From contig NZ_JAFNLL010000031.1 of NCBI RefSeq assembly GCF_017368795.1, positions 33,612-97,611 of the forward strand: a stretch of 64,000 bases of DNA, read 5' to 3'. The notes beneath the pieces are model-generated. The model made no database searches. It was given only the letters and a program-made list of their open reading frames with translations, and was not told the origin of the DNA. This DNA is from Arthrobacter cavernae. Its GTDB lineage: Bacteria; Actinomycetota; Actinomycetes; Actinomycetales; Micrococcaceae. The position numbers and the translations under genes were made by a program. Of the stretch, positions 1 to 7,894 are shown piece by piece; the stretch's first letter is position 1, and each line of letters starts with the position of its first letter.

Positions 1-2
1 GC

Positions 3-1265
3 GAAGGAAGCTACCTCATCGACACCGAGGGGGACCGCTATCTGGACGGCCTCGCCGGCCTCTTCTGCGTGAACATGGGCCACGGCCGCCAGGACATCGC
101 CAAGGCCGCCAGCGAGCAGATCAGCACCCTGGCCTACGCCTCCAACTGGGGTGCCGCCCACCCGCCGGCCATCGAGGCCGCCGCACTCATCGCGGAGCTG
201 GCCCCCGGCGACCTCGGCACCACGTTCTTCGTCAACTCCGGCTCCGAGGCCGTGGAGACGGCCCTGAAGTTTGCCCGCCAGTACTTCCGCAGCCAGGGCC
301 AGCCGCAGCGCACCAAGGTGATCAGCCGCGACATGGCCTACCACGGCACCACCATGGGTGCCCTGTCCATCACGCAGCTGCCCAAGATCAAGGATCCGTT
401 CGGCGAGCTCCTGCCGGGCATCCGCAGCGTCCCGAACACCCTCGGATTCACCGGCGACTGCGGCCCGGTCACCGAGCTGGACTGCTTCCGCGCCATCGAG
501 CGCGTGGTCCTGGAAGAGGGCCCGGAAACCATCGCGGCGATCTTTGCCGAGCCGGTCCAGAACGGCCGCGGTGCCCTCGTGGCGCCGGACGGCTACTGGC
601 CGGCACTGCGCGCCCTGTGCGACAAGTACGGGATCCTGCTGGTCTCCGACGAGGTCATCTGCTCCTTCGGGCGGCTGGGCCACTTCTTCGGCTACGGCGT
701 CACCGGCGTCGTCCCGGACCTGGTCACCTTCGCGAAGGGCTCCACCTCCGGCTACGCCCCGCTGGGCGGTGTGATCGTCCGCGAGCAGCTGGTCCAGGAG
801 CTGTTCAACTCCTCCAAGGGCGGCGTCTTCACCCACGGCGCCACCTGGGGCGGGCACCCGGTCTCCACCGCCGTCGCGGTCGCCAACATCACCGCCATGC
901 GCGACGAAAACGTCCTGGGCAACGTCCAGGAACAGGGACCCAGGATCCTGGCGGCACTGGAGTCCCTGAAGAACTCGCACCGCTGCGTCAAGGCAGTCCG
1001 CGGCACGGGCTTCTTCTACGCAATCGAACTCATGGCGGACAGCTTCAGCGGCCGCGAACTGAGCGAAGCGGAGTCGCTGAAGGTCCTGCGCGAGGTCCTG
1101 CCCGAGTCCTTCAAACGGACCAAGGTGATCCTGCGCGGCGACGACCGCGGCGCCACCATGATCATGATCTCCCCGCCCCTGGTGGCGGATTCCGAGGTCC
1201 TGTCCGCGCTGCTGCACGGCGTGGACGGCATGCTCACCGACATCGAGAAGGCCGTCCAGCCCTAA
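3..1265 (+). CDS. tpa: Class III aminotransferase, probable taurine-pyruvate aminotransferase (5' end outside window)
   Basis: PLP-dependent class III aminotransferase. The reading frame is already open at base 3, so the N-terminus lies to the left; the visible part is about 420 residues of a usual 440-470. The PLP-binding lysine is in TFAKGSTSGYAPLGG (Lys codon 735-737), preceded by the cofactor-contacting Asp in LLVSDEVICSFGR. These enzymes move an omega-amino group to pyruvate or 2-oxoglutarate. The genes that follow (phosphotransacetylase, then two sulfite/sulfate-type exporters) fit taurine dissimilation, in which taurine becomes sulfoacetaldehyde, then acetyl phosphate plus sulfite. The fold is certain. 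Substrate is inferred from context; another omega-amino acid such as beta-alanine or a diamine is possible. The sulfoacetaldehyde acetyltransferase (xsc) would have to lie upstream. Confidence 0.75.
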   Translation, partial: EGSYLIDTEGDRYLDGLAGLFCVNMGHGRQDIAKAASEQISTLAYASNWGAAHPPAIEAAALIAELAPGDLGTTFFVNSGSEAVETALKFARQYFRSQGQPQRTKVISRDMAYHGTTMGALSITQLPKIKDPFGELLPGIRSVPNTLGFTGDCGPVTELDCFRAIERVVLEEGPETIAAIFAEPVQNGRGALVAPDGYWPALRALCDKYGILLVSDEVICSFGRLGHFFGYGVTGVVPDLVTFAKGSTSGYAPLGGVIVREQLVQELFNSSKGGVFTHGATWGGHPVSTAVAVANITAMRDENVLGNVQEQGPRILAALESLKNSHRCVKAVRGTGFFYAIELMADSFSGRELSEAESLKVLREVLPESFKRTKVILRGDDRGATMIMISPPLVADSEVLSALLHGVDGMLTDIEKAVQP

Positions 1266-1349
1266 CCACCGCACCCGGTTTGTCGCCTGCGGAGGCGTCC
1301 CCCCGTGGACGCCTCCGCAGCTTCACTGTTCGAGACGAGAGGTACCACC

Positions 1350-2444
1350 ATGGCGACGGCGATTGTTGAGAAGCGCAGTCCGCAGGCAGTGCCGTCCGCG
1401 GGAAGTGCGCTGTTTGAGCGCTGGCGCCAGGAACTGTCCGGCCGCGGCCGGGTGGTCGGATTCGCCGACGGCGAGGACGAGCGTGCCGTCCGGGCGGCCA
1501 GCGCGCTGGCCGCGGAAGGAATCATCAGCCCCCGGCTCATCGGCAGGAGCGCCGAGATCCGGCGTCTGGCGGACAAACTGGACTGCGTGCTGCCCGGCGA
1601 GGCAATCCTCGACGTCGGCGGGCTGGCCGGCGACGGCAGCATCGCCTCGCTGATCGGGGAGGCGTACGCCCGCAAACCCGAACAGCTGCCCCAGGCCAGG
1701 CAGGAACCGGTCCATGTTGCCGCGGCCGCATTGCGGGCCGGGTACCTGGATGCCTGTGTGGCCGGGGCCGCGACGCCCACGGCGCTGGTGCTCCGCGCCG
1801 CGCTGCGCGTGGTGGGCCTGGCTCCCGGCTGCACCACCCTGAGCAGCTCCTTCCTGATGCTGCTGCCCGACGGAAGGGAACTGACGTTCGGCGATTGCGC
1901 CGTCGTTCCCGATCCTTCCGCCGCGCAGCTGGCGGACATCGCCGTCTCGGCAGCCGCGATGCACCAGGCGCTGACCGGGCAGCCGCCGAAGGTGGCGATG
2001 CTGTCCTTCAGCACCCGGGGCAGCGCCGCCCACCCGCAGGTGGACAAGGTCAGGGCCGCGATGGAGATCCTGCGGACCCGCCAGCCGCTGCTGGACGTGG
2101 ACGGCGAACTGCAGTTTGATGCCGCGCTGGTCCCCGCCATCGGGGCGGCGAAGGCGCCCGGCTCGGAGGTCGCGGGCCAGGCAAACGTCCTGGTGTTCCC
2201 CAGCCTGGACGCCGGCAACATCGGCTACAAGATCACCGAACGGCTTGGGGGAGCAGTCGCCGTCGGCCCCATCCTGCAGGGTCTGGCGGCACCCCTTAAC
2301 GATCTGTCCCGCGGTTGCAGCGCCGCGGACATCGCATCCGTTGGCCTGTTGAGCGCCATGCAATCGCTCTCCGTACTCGAAAGAAAGGAGATCCGGCCCG
2401 AGCAAGGCGCAAGCCCGCTGCGGGAGGATCGCAGACGACCATGA
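1350..2444 (+). CDS. pta: Phosphate acetyltransferase family protein
   Basis: 364 residues, about the size of a single-domain phosphotransacetylase (PTA_PTB fold) without the long N-terminal DRTGG part of the E. coli enzyme. The C-terminal half has the family's [10 protein letters not shown] and [16 protein letters not shown] motifs. It should convert acetyl phosphate and CoA to acetyl-CoA in the cytoplasm. In taurine pathways this is the step after sulfoacetaldehyde acetyltransferase, which explains its place behind an aminotransferase. ATG 1350 is chosen because GAGAGG lies just upstream; an in-frame GTG at 1305 has no such site. The stop overlaps the next start (ATGA), so translation is probably coupled. 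Moderately diverged from housekeeping Pta. Confidence 0.8.
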   Translation: MATAIVEKRSPQAVPSAGSALFERWRQELSGRGRVVGFADGEDERAVRAASALAAEGIISPRLIGRSAEIRRLADKLDCVLPGEAILDVGGLAGDGSIASLIGEAYARKPEQLPQARQEPVHVAAAALRAGYLDACVAGAATPTALVLRAALRVVGLAPGCTTLSSSFLMLLPDGRELTFGDCAVVPDPSAAQLADIAVSAAAMHQALTGQPPKVAMLSFSTRGSAAHPQVDKVRAAMEILRTRQPLLDVDGELQFDAALVPAIGAAKAPGSEVAGQANVLVFPSLDAGNIGYKITERLGGAVAVGPILQGLAAPLNDLSRGCSAADIASVGLLSAMQSLSVLERKEIRPEQGASPLREDRRRP

Positions 2445-3601
2445 CACAAGACGTTGCCACCCCCGTAGGAAGCAGTAAACCGGCAGGAAGCGGCGGGCCG
2501 GTAGGAAGCGGCACGCCCGCCGGGGCGGACAAGAAGCATGGATTCCTCTCCCGGGGCCTGCGGAACAAGCGTCTGCCCGGGCTCGCCCTGGCGGCGGCCG
2601 CCGTGGCCCTCGCCTGGCTTGTCCACGCGGCCGTCCCGGTGCTGCCCTTCCTCACGGTGGCCGTCATCCTGGGCATCCTCGCCGCCAACCTGCCCGGGAT
2701 CGGCACGGCAGTGGAAGGAGTCATGCAGCCCGGGCTGGTGCTGGCCGCCAAGAGGTTCATGCGGCTCGGAATCGTGCTGCTCGGACTGAAGCTGAGCCTC
2801 ATCGACGTGGCAGCCCTCGGCTGGGCCACGCTGGGGATCGTGGTGGGCATCGTCCTGCTGACCTTCGTGGGCACCCTGCTTCTGGGCAAGGCCTTCAGGC
2901 TCCCGGGCGATCAGCCGATTCTCCTGGCCGCAGGCTTTTCCATCTGCGGTGCCTCCGCCATCGGGGCCATGAGCGGAGTGACCAAGACGGACCACCGCGG
3001 CACCGTGGTGCCCATCGCGCTCGTGACGCTGTGCGGAACGCTGGCCATCGCTGTGCTGCCTGCCCTCAAAGGTCCGCTCGGCCTGGACGAGGTGCAGTTC
3101 GGGCATTGGGTGGGTGCCAGCGTCCATGACGTGGGGCAGGTGGTGGCCACGGCGCAGACGGCAGGAACCGCGGCCCTGGCCGGGGCCCTGATCATCAAGC
3201 TCACCCGCGTCCTCATGCTTGCTCCGATGGTCACCGGTGCCGCCCTGGTGCAGCGCTACCGCAGCCGGTCCCGGAATCGGTCTCAACAGGGTGAGTCTCA
3301 ACTCAGCCAGGCAGCCGGCGGCACCGAAGAAGGCAAGCCCACGTTCCCGCCCTTGATCCCGCTCTTCGTGGCCGGGTTCATGGCGATGATCGTGCTGCGG
3401 ACGCTGGGCATCCTGCCGCATGCGGTACTGGAAGGCGCCGCAATCGCCCAGGATCTGCTGCTCGCCGCGGCGCTCTTCGGACTGGGGGCGTCGGTGCAGA
3501 TACGGTCCCTGCTTCACACCAGCGGAAGGGCGATCACCGTCGCCATGCTCTCCTGGGCTCTCATCGGAGTACTCGCCTACGTGGGGGTACAGCTTATTTA
3601 G
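2441..3601 (+). CDS. YeiH-family putative sulfate/sulfite exporter
   Basis: 386 residues with about ten hydrophobic segments and the family signature [18 protein letters not shown] in the middle, followed by [18 protein letters not shown]. This is the UPF0324/YeiH family (Cons_hypoth698). Members occur repeatedly in taurine, cysteate and sulfolactate clusters, where they are thought to export sulfite or sulfate; direct transport data are sparse. The first 35 residues are a polar Gly/Ser/Pro-rich tail. ATG 2441 overlaps the pta stop and has GGGAGGA 18 bases upstream. A charged cytoplasmic loop containing many Arg and Ser lies around residues 270-300. Confidence 0.78.
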   Translation: MTQDVATPVGSSKPAGSGGPVGSGTPAGADKKHGFLSRGLRNKRLPGLALAAAAVALAWLVHAAVPVLPFLTVAVILGILAANLPGIGTAVEGVMQPGLVLAAKRFMRLGIVLLGLKLSLIDVAALGWATLGIVVGIVLLTFVGTLLLGKAFRLPGDQPILLAAGFSICGASAIGAMSGVTKTDHRGTVVPIALVTLCGTLAIAVLPALKGPLGLDEVQFGHWVGASVHDVGQVVATAQTAGTAALAGALIIKLTRVLMLAPMVTGAALVQRYRSRSRNRSQQGESQLSQAAGGTEEGKPTFPPLIPLFVAGFMAMIVLRTLGILPHAVLEGAAIAQDLLLAAALFGLGASVQIRSLLHTSGRAITVAMLSWALIGVLAYVGVQLI

Positions 3602-3612
3602 GAACGGACGCC

Positions 3613-4332
3613 ATGACCACCACGGAACTCATCATCGCGGCGCTCATCGTCGCCGTCGCCGTGGTGGCACAGGCCTGCACAGGGTCCGGATTCGGCATCG
3701 TCTCCGCACCGCTGCTGCTCATCATCAGCCCGCACCTGGTGCCCGGCCCGCTGCTGCTCGTCTCGGTGGTGGTCATGCTGTTCGTTACCTGGCAGAACCG
3801 GCGGGGACTGCGGCACGTGGATCTGAAGCTGGCCGTTGCCGGGTGCCTGCCCGGTGCCCTTGCCGGTCTGTGTGTGCTGCCCCTGCTGAACGGCAAATGG
3901 ACCGGGATGATCGTTGGCGGGCTGGTGATGGCCAGCGTGCTCACCGGACTCACGGGCTTCCACATCCCGCAGAACCGCTGGTCCCTGTTCCTTGCCGGGC
4001 TGATCGGCGGGGTCCTGGGGACGGTCGCCTCGACCTCAGGGCCGCCGCTGGTGGTCGTCTACCGCACCGGGGAGCCGGACCGTTACCGCGCCAACCTTTC
4101 CCTGTTCTTCCTGGTCGCGTCCCTGATTTCCTTGCTGGTGCTGGCCGGCTCCGGCGCCTTCGGTGCCTCGGATCTGCTGCTCTCCGGTTGGCTGCTGCCG
4201 GGCGTTGCCCTCGGGGCGCTGGCATCGCGGCCGGTGGTGAAGCGGATTTCGGCCGCGGCCATCCGTCCAGCCGCCCTCAGCCTGTGCCTGCTGGCCGGTG
4301 TGAGCCTGCTGGTCAAAGGCGCTCTGGCGTGA
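3613..4332 (+). CDS. TSUP-family (TauE/SafE) anion permease
   Basis: 239 residues, almost entirely membrane segments, with the internal repeat typical of the TauE/SafE (DUF81) family: an N-terminal ACTGSGFGIVSAPLLLI block and a central GGVLGTVASTSGPPLVVVY block. Members export sulfite or sulfoacetate, or move other organic anions. It starts 11 bases after the YeiH-type gene and ends the operon. Two exporters from unrelated families side by side suggest that disposal of sulfite/sulfate is a bottleneck for this pathway. Which of the two does the work cannot be decided from sequence. Confidence 0.8.
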   Translation: MTTTELIIAALIVAVAVVAQACTGSGFGIVSAPLLLIISPHLVPGPLLLVSVVVMLFVTWQNRRGLRHVDLKLAVAGCLPGALAGLCVLPLLNGKWTGMIVGGLVMASVLTGLTGFHIPQNRWSLFLAGLIGGVLGTVASTSGPPLVVVYRTGEPDRYRANLSLFFLVASLISLLVLAGSGAFGASDLLLSGWLLPGVALGALASRPVVKRISAAAIRPAALSLCLLAGVSLLVKGALA

Positions 4333-4403
4333 GGGGTTCGGTGGTGCCCTCGGCTTACAGCCCCGGTGCCCGATGGAGGCGAGTCCTGCCCGTGCCCGCC
4401 GCG

Positions 4404-4516
4404 CCGACGCTCCGGCCCAGTTACCTGGACTCCGCCGGCTCATTCGCCGCGGAGCGGCCCTGAAATCCGGGGTGCCGCTACGGTGCCTTGCGAAGCAACT
4501 GGGCAGGAGCGTCGGG
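4404..4516. repeat. Bipartite inverted-repeat element E1 (~110 bp)
   Basis: Outer arms are inverted copies of each other: left CCGACGCTCCGGCCCAG (4404-4420) and right, read in reverse, CCGACGCTCCTGCCCAG (4500-4516). The inside holds a GC-rich stretch and the block TGCGAAGCAACTGGG. The same arrangement, order and length recur at 14898-15006. It lies between the convergent TSUP and SMR genes, and its right arm supplies the last codons of the SMR gene. It may act as a bidirectional terminator, or it may be a small mobile or REP-like element. Confidence 0.7.
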
Positions 4517-4864
4517 GACTTCGGCCTTGCCCGCCGGCAGCGCCTTCAGCCCGGCCGCGCAGCCCACGATTCCGGCGATGAACAGCAGCTTGAGCGGGCT
4601 GGCGGGTTCGACGCCGGTGGCCATGGCCCAGCCGACCGTCAGCGCAGCGCCGATCCCCACCCAGACGGCGTAGGCCGTGCCCAGCGGGATGCGCTTCACG
4701 GCCAGGCCGAGCCCCGCCATGCTCAGGGCAGCCGTCACGGCGAACACCAGTGTGGGCGCCAGGCGGGTGAAGCCATCGGACAGGCCCAGGGCCGTCGCCC
4801 AGATGGCTTCGAGCACGGCGGAGGCAAGCAGGATGGTCCAGGCGAAACCGGTCTTCGCGGCCAT
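4478..4864 (-). CDS. SMR-family transporter subunit B (Gdx-like)
   Basis: 128 residues, four membrane segments, small multidrug resistance family. The N-terminal motif LEAIWATALGLSDGF places the essential Glu at residue 19 and Trp at 22, the Gdx (guanidinium exporter) pattern rather than the EmrE pattern. It begins two bases after the stop of the partner SMR gene, so the two probably form a heterodimer, as YkkC/YkkD do. ATG 4864 is preferred over an in-frame upstream codon inside the partner. The C-terminal tail of about 20 residues beyond the usual family end is encoded by the E1 repeat, an apparent capture of repeat sequence. A guanidine-III riboswitch precedes the pair. Confidence 0.85.
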   Translation of the reverse strand: MAAKTGFAWTILLASAVLEAIWATALGLSDGFTRLAPTLVFAVTAALSMAGLGLAVKRIPLGTAYAVWVGIGAALTVGWAMATGVEPASPLKLLFIAGIVGCAAGLKALPAGKAEVPDAPAQLLRKAP

Positions 4865-4866
4865 GG

Positions 4867-5181
4867 CTACGCCACCACCTTCAGGCCGACCACGCACGCG
4901 GCGATGCCGCAGAGCAGCAGGAGGCGGGCCGCCGTCGGGCGCTCAACTTTGGTGATGATCGCATAGGCGGAGGTCAGCACGACGCCGACGCCCACCCACA
5001 CCGCGTAGGCGGTGCCGGTGGGGATGGACTGCATGGCGATGGCGAGGCCGGCGGTGCTGGCGATGACCGAAACCAGGAAGACGAGCACCGGAACGGGCCT
5101 GCGGAAGCCCTTGGAACGGTGGAGTGCGGCGGCCCAGACGGCTTCGAGCGCGCCGGAGAAAATGAGAATTGCCCAGGACAT
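4867..5181 (-). CDS. SMR-family transporter subunit A (Gdx-like)
   Basis: 104 residues, the normal SMR length, with four membrane segments. The ion- and substrate-coupling Glu is residue 13 in SGALEAVWAAAL, followed by Trp16 and the KGFRRPVP loop; PTGTAYAVWVGVG is the family's central motif. The pattern matches Gdx proteins, which exchange guanidinium for protons, rather than broad-specificity EmrE. ATG 5181 has AAAGGA about eight bases upstream. The guanidine-III riboswitch ends only a few bases before that ribosome binding site, which supports the substrate assignment. First gene of a two-gene operon. Confidence 0.88.
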   Translation of the reverse strand: MSWAILIFSGALEAVWAAALHRSKGFRRPVPVLVFLVSVIASTAGLAIAMQSIPTGTAYAVWVGVGVVLTSAYAIITKVERPTAARLLLLCGIAACVVGLKVVA

Positions 5182-5196
5182 GGCGGTTTCCTTTGG

Positions 5197-5235
5197 CCAG
5201 TCTTGTCGCGTGCCGGGTACTGAACCGTCGTCCGG
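5197..5235 (-). promoter_or_regulatory. Guanidine-III (ykkC-III) riboswitch
   Basis: Read on the minus strand from 5235 to 5197 the RNA contains CCGGACGA, then GTACCCGG, then GACAAGAC, in the order and spacing I recall for the Thermobifida fusca guanidine-III aptamer. The two CCGG blocks pair to form P1; UUCAG after the first conserved block can pair with CUGG at the 3' end to form the pseudoknot. The aptamer ends a few bases before the AAAGGA ribosome binding site of the SMR operon, so guanidine would probably free that site (translational ON). A separate hairpin (AGGTTCC/GGAACCT, 5236-5254) sits just 5' of it. The match is from memory, not a covariance search. Confidence 0.85.
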
Positions 5236-5335
5236 AGGTTCCAGAGCGGAACCTTCGTTTCAGGTTAGCAACTCCCGTGCGCGGTGGCCACTTATGGTGG
5301 CAAGGCTCACCACCGCCGCGCCGTTCCGCGCGCGG

Positions 5336-5965
5336 CTAGTGCGTGTGCGGGACCTGGTCGATCGACACCACGGCCAGGAAACCGCGGCCAAGGATCTCGG
5401 GGCTGCGGAGGTCCGAGCCCACCACGGCGTCGTACCGGGCGAGATCCACGGGTTCGGCGGGTGGTGCCGGGGTTAGGTCAGCGCCGTCCTCAGCGTCTTC
5501 CGCGGCAGCGCCCGGAACCACGGAGGCCTTGCCTTCGAGCAGGATCGCCAACTGGCCTTCGAATACGGGGTGCGCCCGCTTCTTGGAGAGCTCGATGATG
5601 GCCGTGTGGCCCTTGTAGGCGCCCTTCTTGGCGATGACGTTGAGGTCGCGGATGTCGCCGGTGGGCAGTGCCCCGCCGGAAGCCGCATCGCCGGAGAAAC
5701 GGAAGGGGCGGTATTTCTCCAGGGGGTGCTCGCCGCCGTCGACCGTCAGCAGCAGCAGCTCGCCGTCGATCACCGTGATGACCCGCTCCATGCCCGGGAA
5801 GGCCGAGAAGTCGCCGGCCTTGGAGACCTCGGCGATGCTGACCCGCCAATCCCAGGCGTCGTCCTGCGACGATGCCGCCTGCGGGCTGCTGGCCAGTTCA
5901 CGGGTCACCCCGCCGCCGTTGCGCCACGGTTCGGGTCTGATCTCGGCAAAACGGATGATCTCCAT
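5336..5965 (-). CDS. hutD: HutD/Ves family protein
   Basis: 209 residues. The start, RFAEIRPEPWRNGGGVTREL, is the characteristic beginning of HutD/Ves bicupin proteins, followed by the conserved DWRVSIAEV and FPGMERVITVIDGE blocks. HutD is associated with histidine utilisation in proteobacteria and is thought to limit harm from pathway intermediates; its biochemical function is not settled. No other hut gene is nearby. ATG 5965 is chosen over upstream in-frame codons because family members begin at this point. It lies upstream of the SMR pair on the same strand, but the riboswitch separates them into different units. A short acidic insert lies in the C-terminal third. Confidence 0.8.
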   Translation of the reverse strand: MEIIRFAEIRPEPWRNGGGVTRELASSPQAASSQDDAWDWRVSIAEVSKAGDFSAFPGMERVITVIDGELLLLTVDGGEHPLEKYRPFRFSGDAASGGALPTGDIRDLNVIAKKGAYKGHTAIIELSKKRAHPVFEGQLAILLEGKASVVPGAAAEDAEDGADLTPAPPAEPVDLARYDAVVGSDLRSPEILGRGFLAVVSIDQVPHTH

Positions 5966-6088
5966 GGGCCTAAGCCTAGCCGGGCACTGCCCGCTCTCGC
6001 GCAATGACGGCCCTGTTCAATGATGCCCGCGTCCCTTGCTAACGTCGTAGGAGAGATTTGAATCCGGAAGGGAGCTGGAGGCGCGGGA

Positions 6089-6694
6089 ATGTTCGTCAAA
6101 GTGTGTGGCCTGAGCACGGCCGAGTCTGTCCAGGCTGCGGTCGATGCCGGGGCGGACGCCGTCGGCTTTGTGCTCACCGCCAGCCCGCGCGAAGTCACCC
6201 CGGAGCAGGCCCGCGGGCTGCTTGCGGGCGTGCCGGACGGCGTGGCCGCGGTGGGCGTGTTCCGCCACGAGCCGGCCGCCGACGCCGTTGCCACCGCCCG
6301 CGCCGCGGGCCTGGAATGGGTCCAGCTGCACGGTCACCGCACTGCCGAGGACGTCACAACAGTGCACGACGCCGGCATGCGGCTCATCCGGGCCGTCACC
6401 ATGGGTGCCGCTGCGGAGGAGTTCGGGGACCTGGGCGAGGAAGTGTTGCTGATCGACGCCGCCGTGCCCGGTTCCGGGGAGTCCTGGGACTACGCCTCGG
6501 TCCGGGCCAAGGGCCTCGGCGGCCGCAAGTGGCTGCTGGCCGGCGGGCTCGCCCCGGAGAACGTCGCCCAGGCCGCGGAAGCGGCAGCTGCCTGGGGCGT
6601 GGATGTCTCCTCCGGCGTCGAATCCTCCCGCGGTGTCAAGGACCTCGCCCTGGTGCGCGCCTTCGTGAACTCCGCCAAAGCCGCCAAGGACTGA
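6089..6694 (+). CDS. trpF: Phosphoribosylanthranilate isomerase
   Basis: 201 residues, the usual TrpF length. It starts FVKVCGL with the general-base Cys at residue 6; the general-acid Asp lies in LLIDAAVPGSGESWDY, and WLLAGGLAPENV and VDVSSGVESSRGVKD form the phosphate-binding end of the TIM barrel. It isomerises N-(5-phosphoribosyl)anthranilate in tryptophan biosynthesis. The gene stands alone, without other trp genes, and is preceded by GGAG about 11 bases upstream of ATG. Many actinobacteria have no TrpF and use the bifunctional PriA, so a dedicated enzyme here is notable. All key residues look intact. Confidence 0.9.
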   Translation: MFVKVCGLSTAESVQAAVDAGADAVGFVLTASPREVTPEQARGLLAGVPDGVAAVGVFRHEPAADAVATARAAGLEWVQLHGHRTAEDVTTVHDAGMRLIRAVTMGAAAEEFGDLGEEVLLIDAAVPGSGESWDYASVRAKGLGGRKWLLAGGLAPENVAQAAEAAAAWGVDVSSGVESSRGVKDLALVRAFVNSAKAAKD

Positions 6695-6704
6695 GCGCTC
6701 CTCC

Positions 6705-6787
6705 GACGCTCTCTCACCTTTGGCGCCTTTTTCGCGGACCCTCTCTCACTTTTGGTGCCTTTTTCGCCGATCCTCTCTCACTTTTGC
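6705..6787 (+). repeat. 32-bp-period intergenic repeat, cluster R1 (3 forward copies)
   Basis: Three copies of a core close to GACGCTCTCTCACCTTTGG start at 6705, 6737 and 6769, exactly 32 bases apart, with spacers such as CGCCTTTTTCGCG. The run begins 10 bases after the trpF stop and ends before the ArsR promoter. The same core occurs at 7744-7827, 28996-29047, 36069-36195 and 54463-54653. Confidence 0.85.
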
Positions 6788-6823
6788 CCGACGGCGGAGG
6801 GCGCCCAAGGTCGCCAAGAACTC

Positions 6824-6852
6824 TTGACAAGCGCAGCCGTCGGGCAGATATT
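6824..6852 (+). promoter_or_regulatory. Sigma70-type promoter of the first arsR-AHSA1 operon
   Basis: TTGACA at 6824-6829 and GATATT at 6847-6852 are separated by 17 bases, a near-consensus vegetative promoter. Tandem TTARC-N6-GYTAA operators start at the last base of the -10 box. Confidence 0.65.
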
Positions 6853-6883
6853 TAACGCATCGGCTAATTAGCTGAATTGTTAA
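6852..6883. promoter_or_regulatory. Tandem ArsR operators
   Basis: Two abutting 16-bp imperfect palindromes, TTAAC-N6-GCTAA (6852-6867) and TTAGC-N6-GTTAA (6868-6883), fit the form TTARC-N6-GYTAA. They lie just downstream of the -10 box, where a repressor would block initiation. The operon's own ArsR protein is the likely ligand. The second arsR promoter carries the same half-sites with a 4-base spacer. Confidence 0.55.
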
Positions 6884-6900
6884 ATACGAAAGTGCCCGCA

Positions 6901-7251
6901 ATGTCCACCGACCGGCTCAGTCTCATTTTCTCGGCGCTCGCCGACCCCACCCGCAGGGCCATCCTGGCCCGGCTCGCGGAGGGCGATGCCACCGTAAACG
7001 AGCTCGCGGAACCGTTCAGCATCAGCCTCCCCGCGGTGTCGCGGCACCTGAAAGTCCTGGAAGCCGCAGGGCTCATCAGCCGCAGCCGGAATGCCCAATG
7101 GCGATCCTCCAAACTGGAGGCCGAACCGCTGCGCGAAGCCACCGAATGGATGGACCGCTACCGGCGCTTCTGGGATGCCAGCTTCACCCGTCTCGATGAG
7201 CACCTTCGCAGAATCCAGCACGATTCACAGAAACCAGGAGTCAAGCAATGA
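6901..7251 (+). CDS. ArsR-family transcriptional repressor
   Basis: 116 residues. Winged-helix ArsR domain over nearly the full length: LSLIFSALADPTRRAILARL leads into the recognition helix region ISLPAVSRHLKVLEAAGLI. No metal-binding Cys pair is present, so this is not a metal sensor of the ArsR/SmtB type; it belongs to the subgroup paired with AHSA1/SRPBCC proteins. ATG 6901 is chosen because it matches family starts; an upstream TTG (6877) lies inside the operator region. Its stop overlaps the start of the next gene (ATGA). Probably autoregulated through the tandem palindromes upstream. Confidence 0.88.
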   Translation: MSTDRLSLIFSALADPTRRAILARLAEGDATVNELAEPFSISLPAVSRHLKVLEAAGLISRSRNAQWRSSKLEAEPLREATEWMDRYRRFWDASFTRLDEHLRRIQHDSQKPGVKQ

Positions 7252-7709
7252 GCACTGAACAAAGCACCGAGCAGCACATACTCACCATGACCCGGGAATT
7301 CGACGCTCCCCGCGAGCTCGTTTTCGAGGCGTGGATGGATCCGGACCAGCTCACCAAGTGGTTCGGGCCCGTTGAAGTGGAGGCGCCCCGGGACAAGATC
7401 ATCGTCGAGCCGCGGGTGGGCGGCATCTGGCAGGTGGTCATGACGTGGACCGAGGACGGCGAAGCCAAGGAAGGGCCCATCGAAGCCGTCATTACCGCAT
7501 TGGAGCCGCCCGCACTCCTGGTGGCGACCGCGAAGGGCGGCCCGGAATCCGGGAGCGAGGTCCTCGAAATGCGTCTCGAGTTCGAGGACCTCGGCGGACG
7601 CACGCGGCTTCATCTCACCCAGGGCCCGTTCGACACCACCGAATGGATGGAAATGACGCGCGAGGGCTGGGGGACCTCCTTCACCAAGCTGGACGGCGTC
7701 CTCGCATAG
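7248..7709 (+). CDS. SRPBCC/AHSA1 domain protein
   Basis: 153 residues forming one START-like helix-grip fold. REFDAPRELVFEAWMDPDQLTKWFGP is the usual opening of AHSA1 (activator of Hsp90 ATPase homologue 1-like) proteins, and GWGTSFTKLDGVLA the usual C-terminal helix. Such proteins bind hydrophobic ligands in a cavity; the ligand here is unknown. Translationally coupled to the ArsR repressor by a 4-base overlap, a very common pairing in bacteria. A second, independent ArsR-AHSA1 pair occurs at 22323-23629. Confidence 0.85.
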   Translation: MSTEQSTEQHILTMTREFDAPRELVFEAWMDPDQLTKWFGPVEVEAPRDKIIVEPRVGGIWQVVMTWTEDGEAKEGPIEAVITALEPPALLVATAKGGPESGSEVLEMRLEFEDLGGRTRLHLTQGPFDTTEWMEMTREGWGTSFTKLDGVLA

Positions 7710-7725
7710 GCGCGTGATTCGCAGC

Positions 7726-7769
7726 AACGGCAACCCCCCCGCACCAAAGGTGAGAGAGGGGTTGCCGTT
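7726..7769. terminator. Hairpin behind the ArsR-AHSA1 operon
   Basis: AACGGCAACCCC (7726-7737) pairs perfectly with GGGGTTGCCGTT (7758-7769). The 20-base loop contains a reverse copy of the R-family core. There is no T-tract, as is usual in high-GC actinobacteria. Confidence 0.6.
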
Positions 7770-7827
7770 TCGGGCCCCAAAGGTGAGAGAGCGTCGGCCG
7801 AAAAGCCTCCAAAGGTGAGAGAGCGTC
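7744..7827 (-). repeat. 32-bp-period intergenic repeat, cluster R2 (3 reverse copies)
   Basis: CCAAAGGTGAGAGAG cores start at 7744, 7777 and 7809, i.e. reverse-complement copies of the R1 core at a 32-33-base period. With R1 they bracket the ArsR-AHSA1 operon in opposite orientations, both with the GACGCTC end facing outward. Confidence 0.85.
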
Positions 7828-7894
7828 GAAGATCAGGGGCGACTCGGGGCATACCCCTAGGCATTCGGGACGTCCAGCGCGGGAGAATTGAGAC

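Noticed and set aside
2425..3517. Minus-strand frames rich in His/Gln/Gly opposite yeiH
   Set aside because: Shadow frames of a membrane-protein gene; no domain and no start signal.
6705..6787. Regular 32-base repeats as a CRISPR array
   Set aside because: Cores are only 18-19 bp and imperfect, spacers about 13 bases and similar to each other, clusters have 2-5 copies in both orientations, and there are no cas genes.
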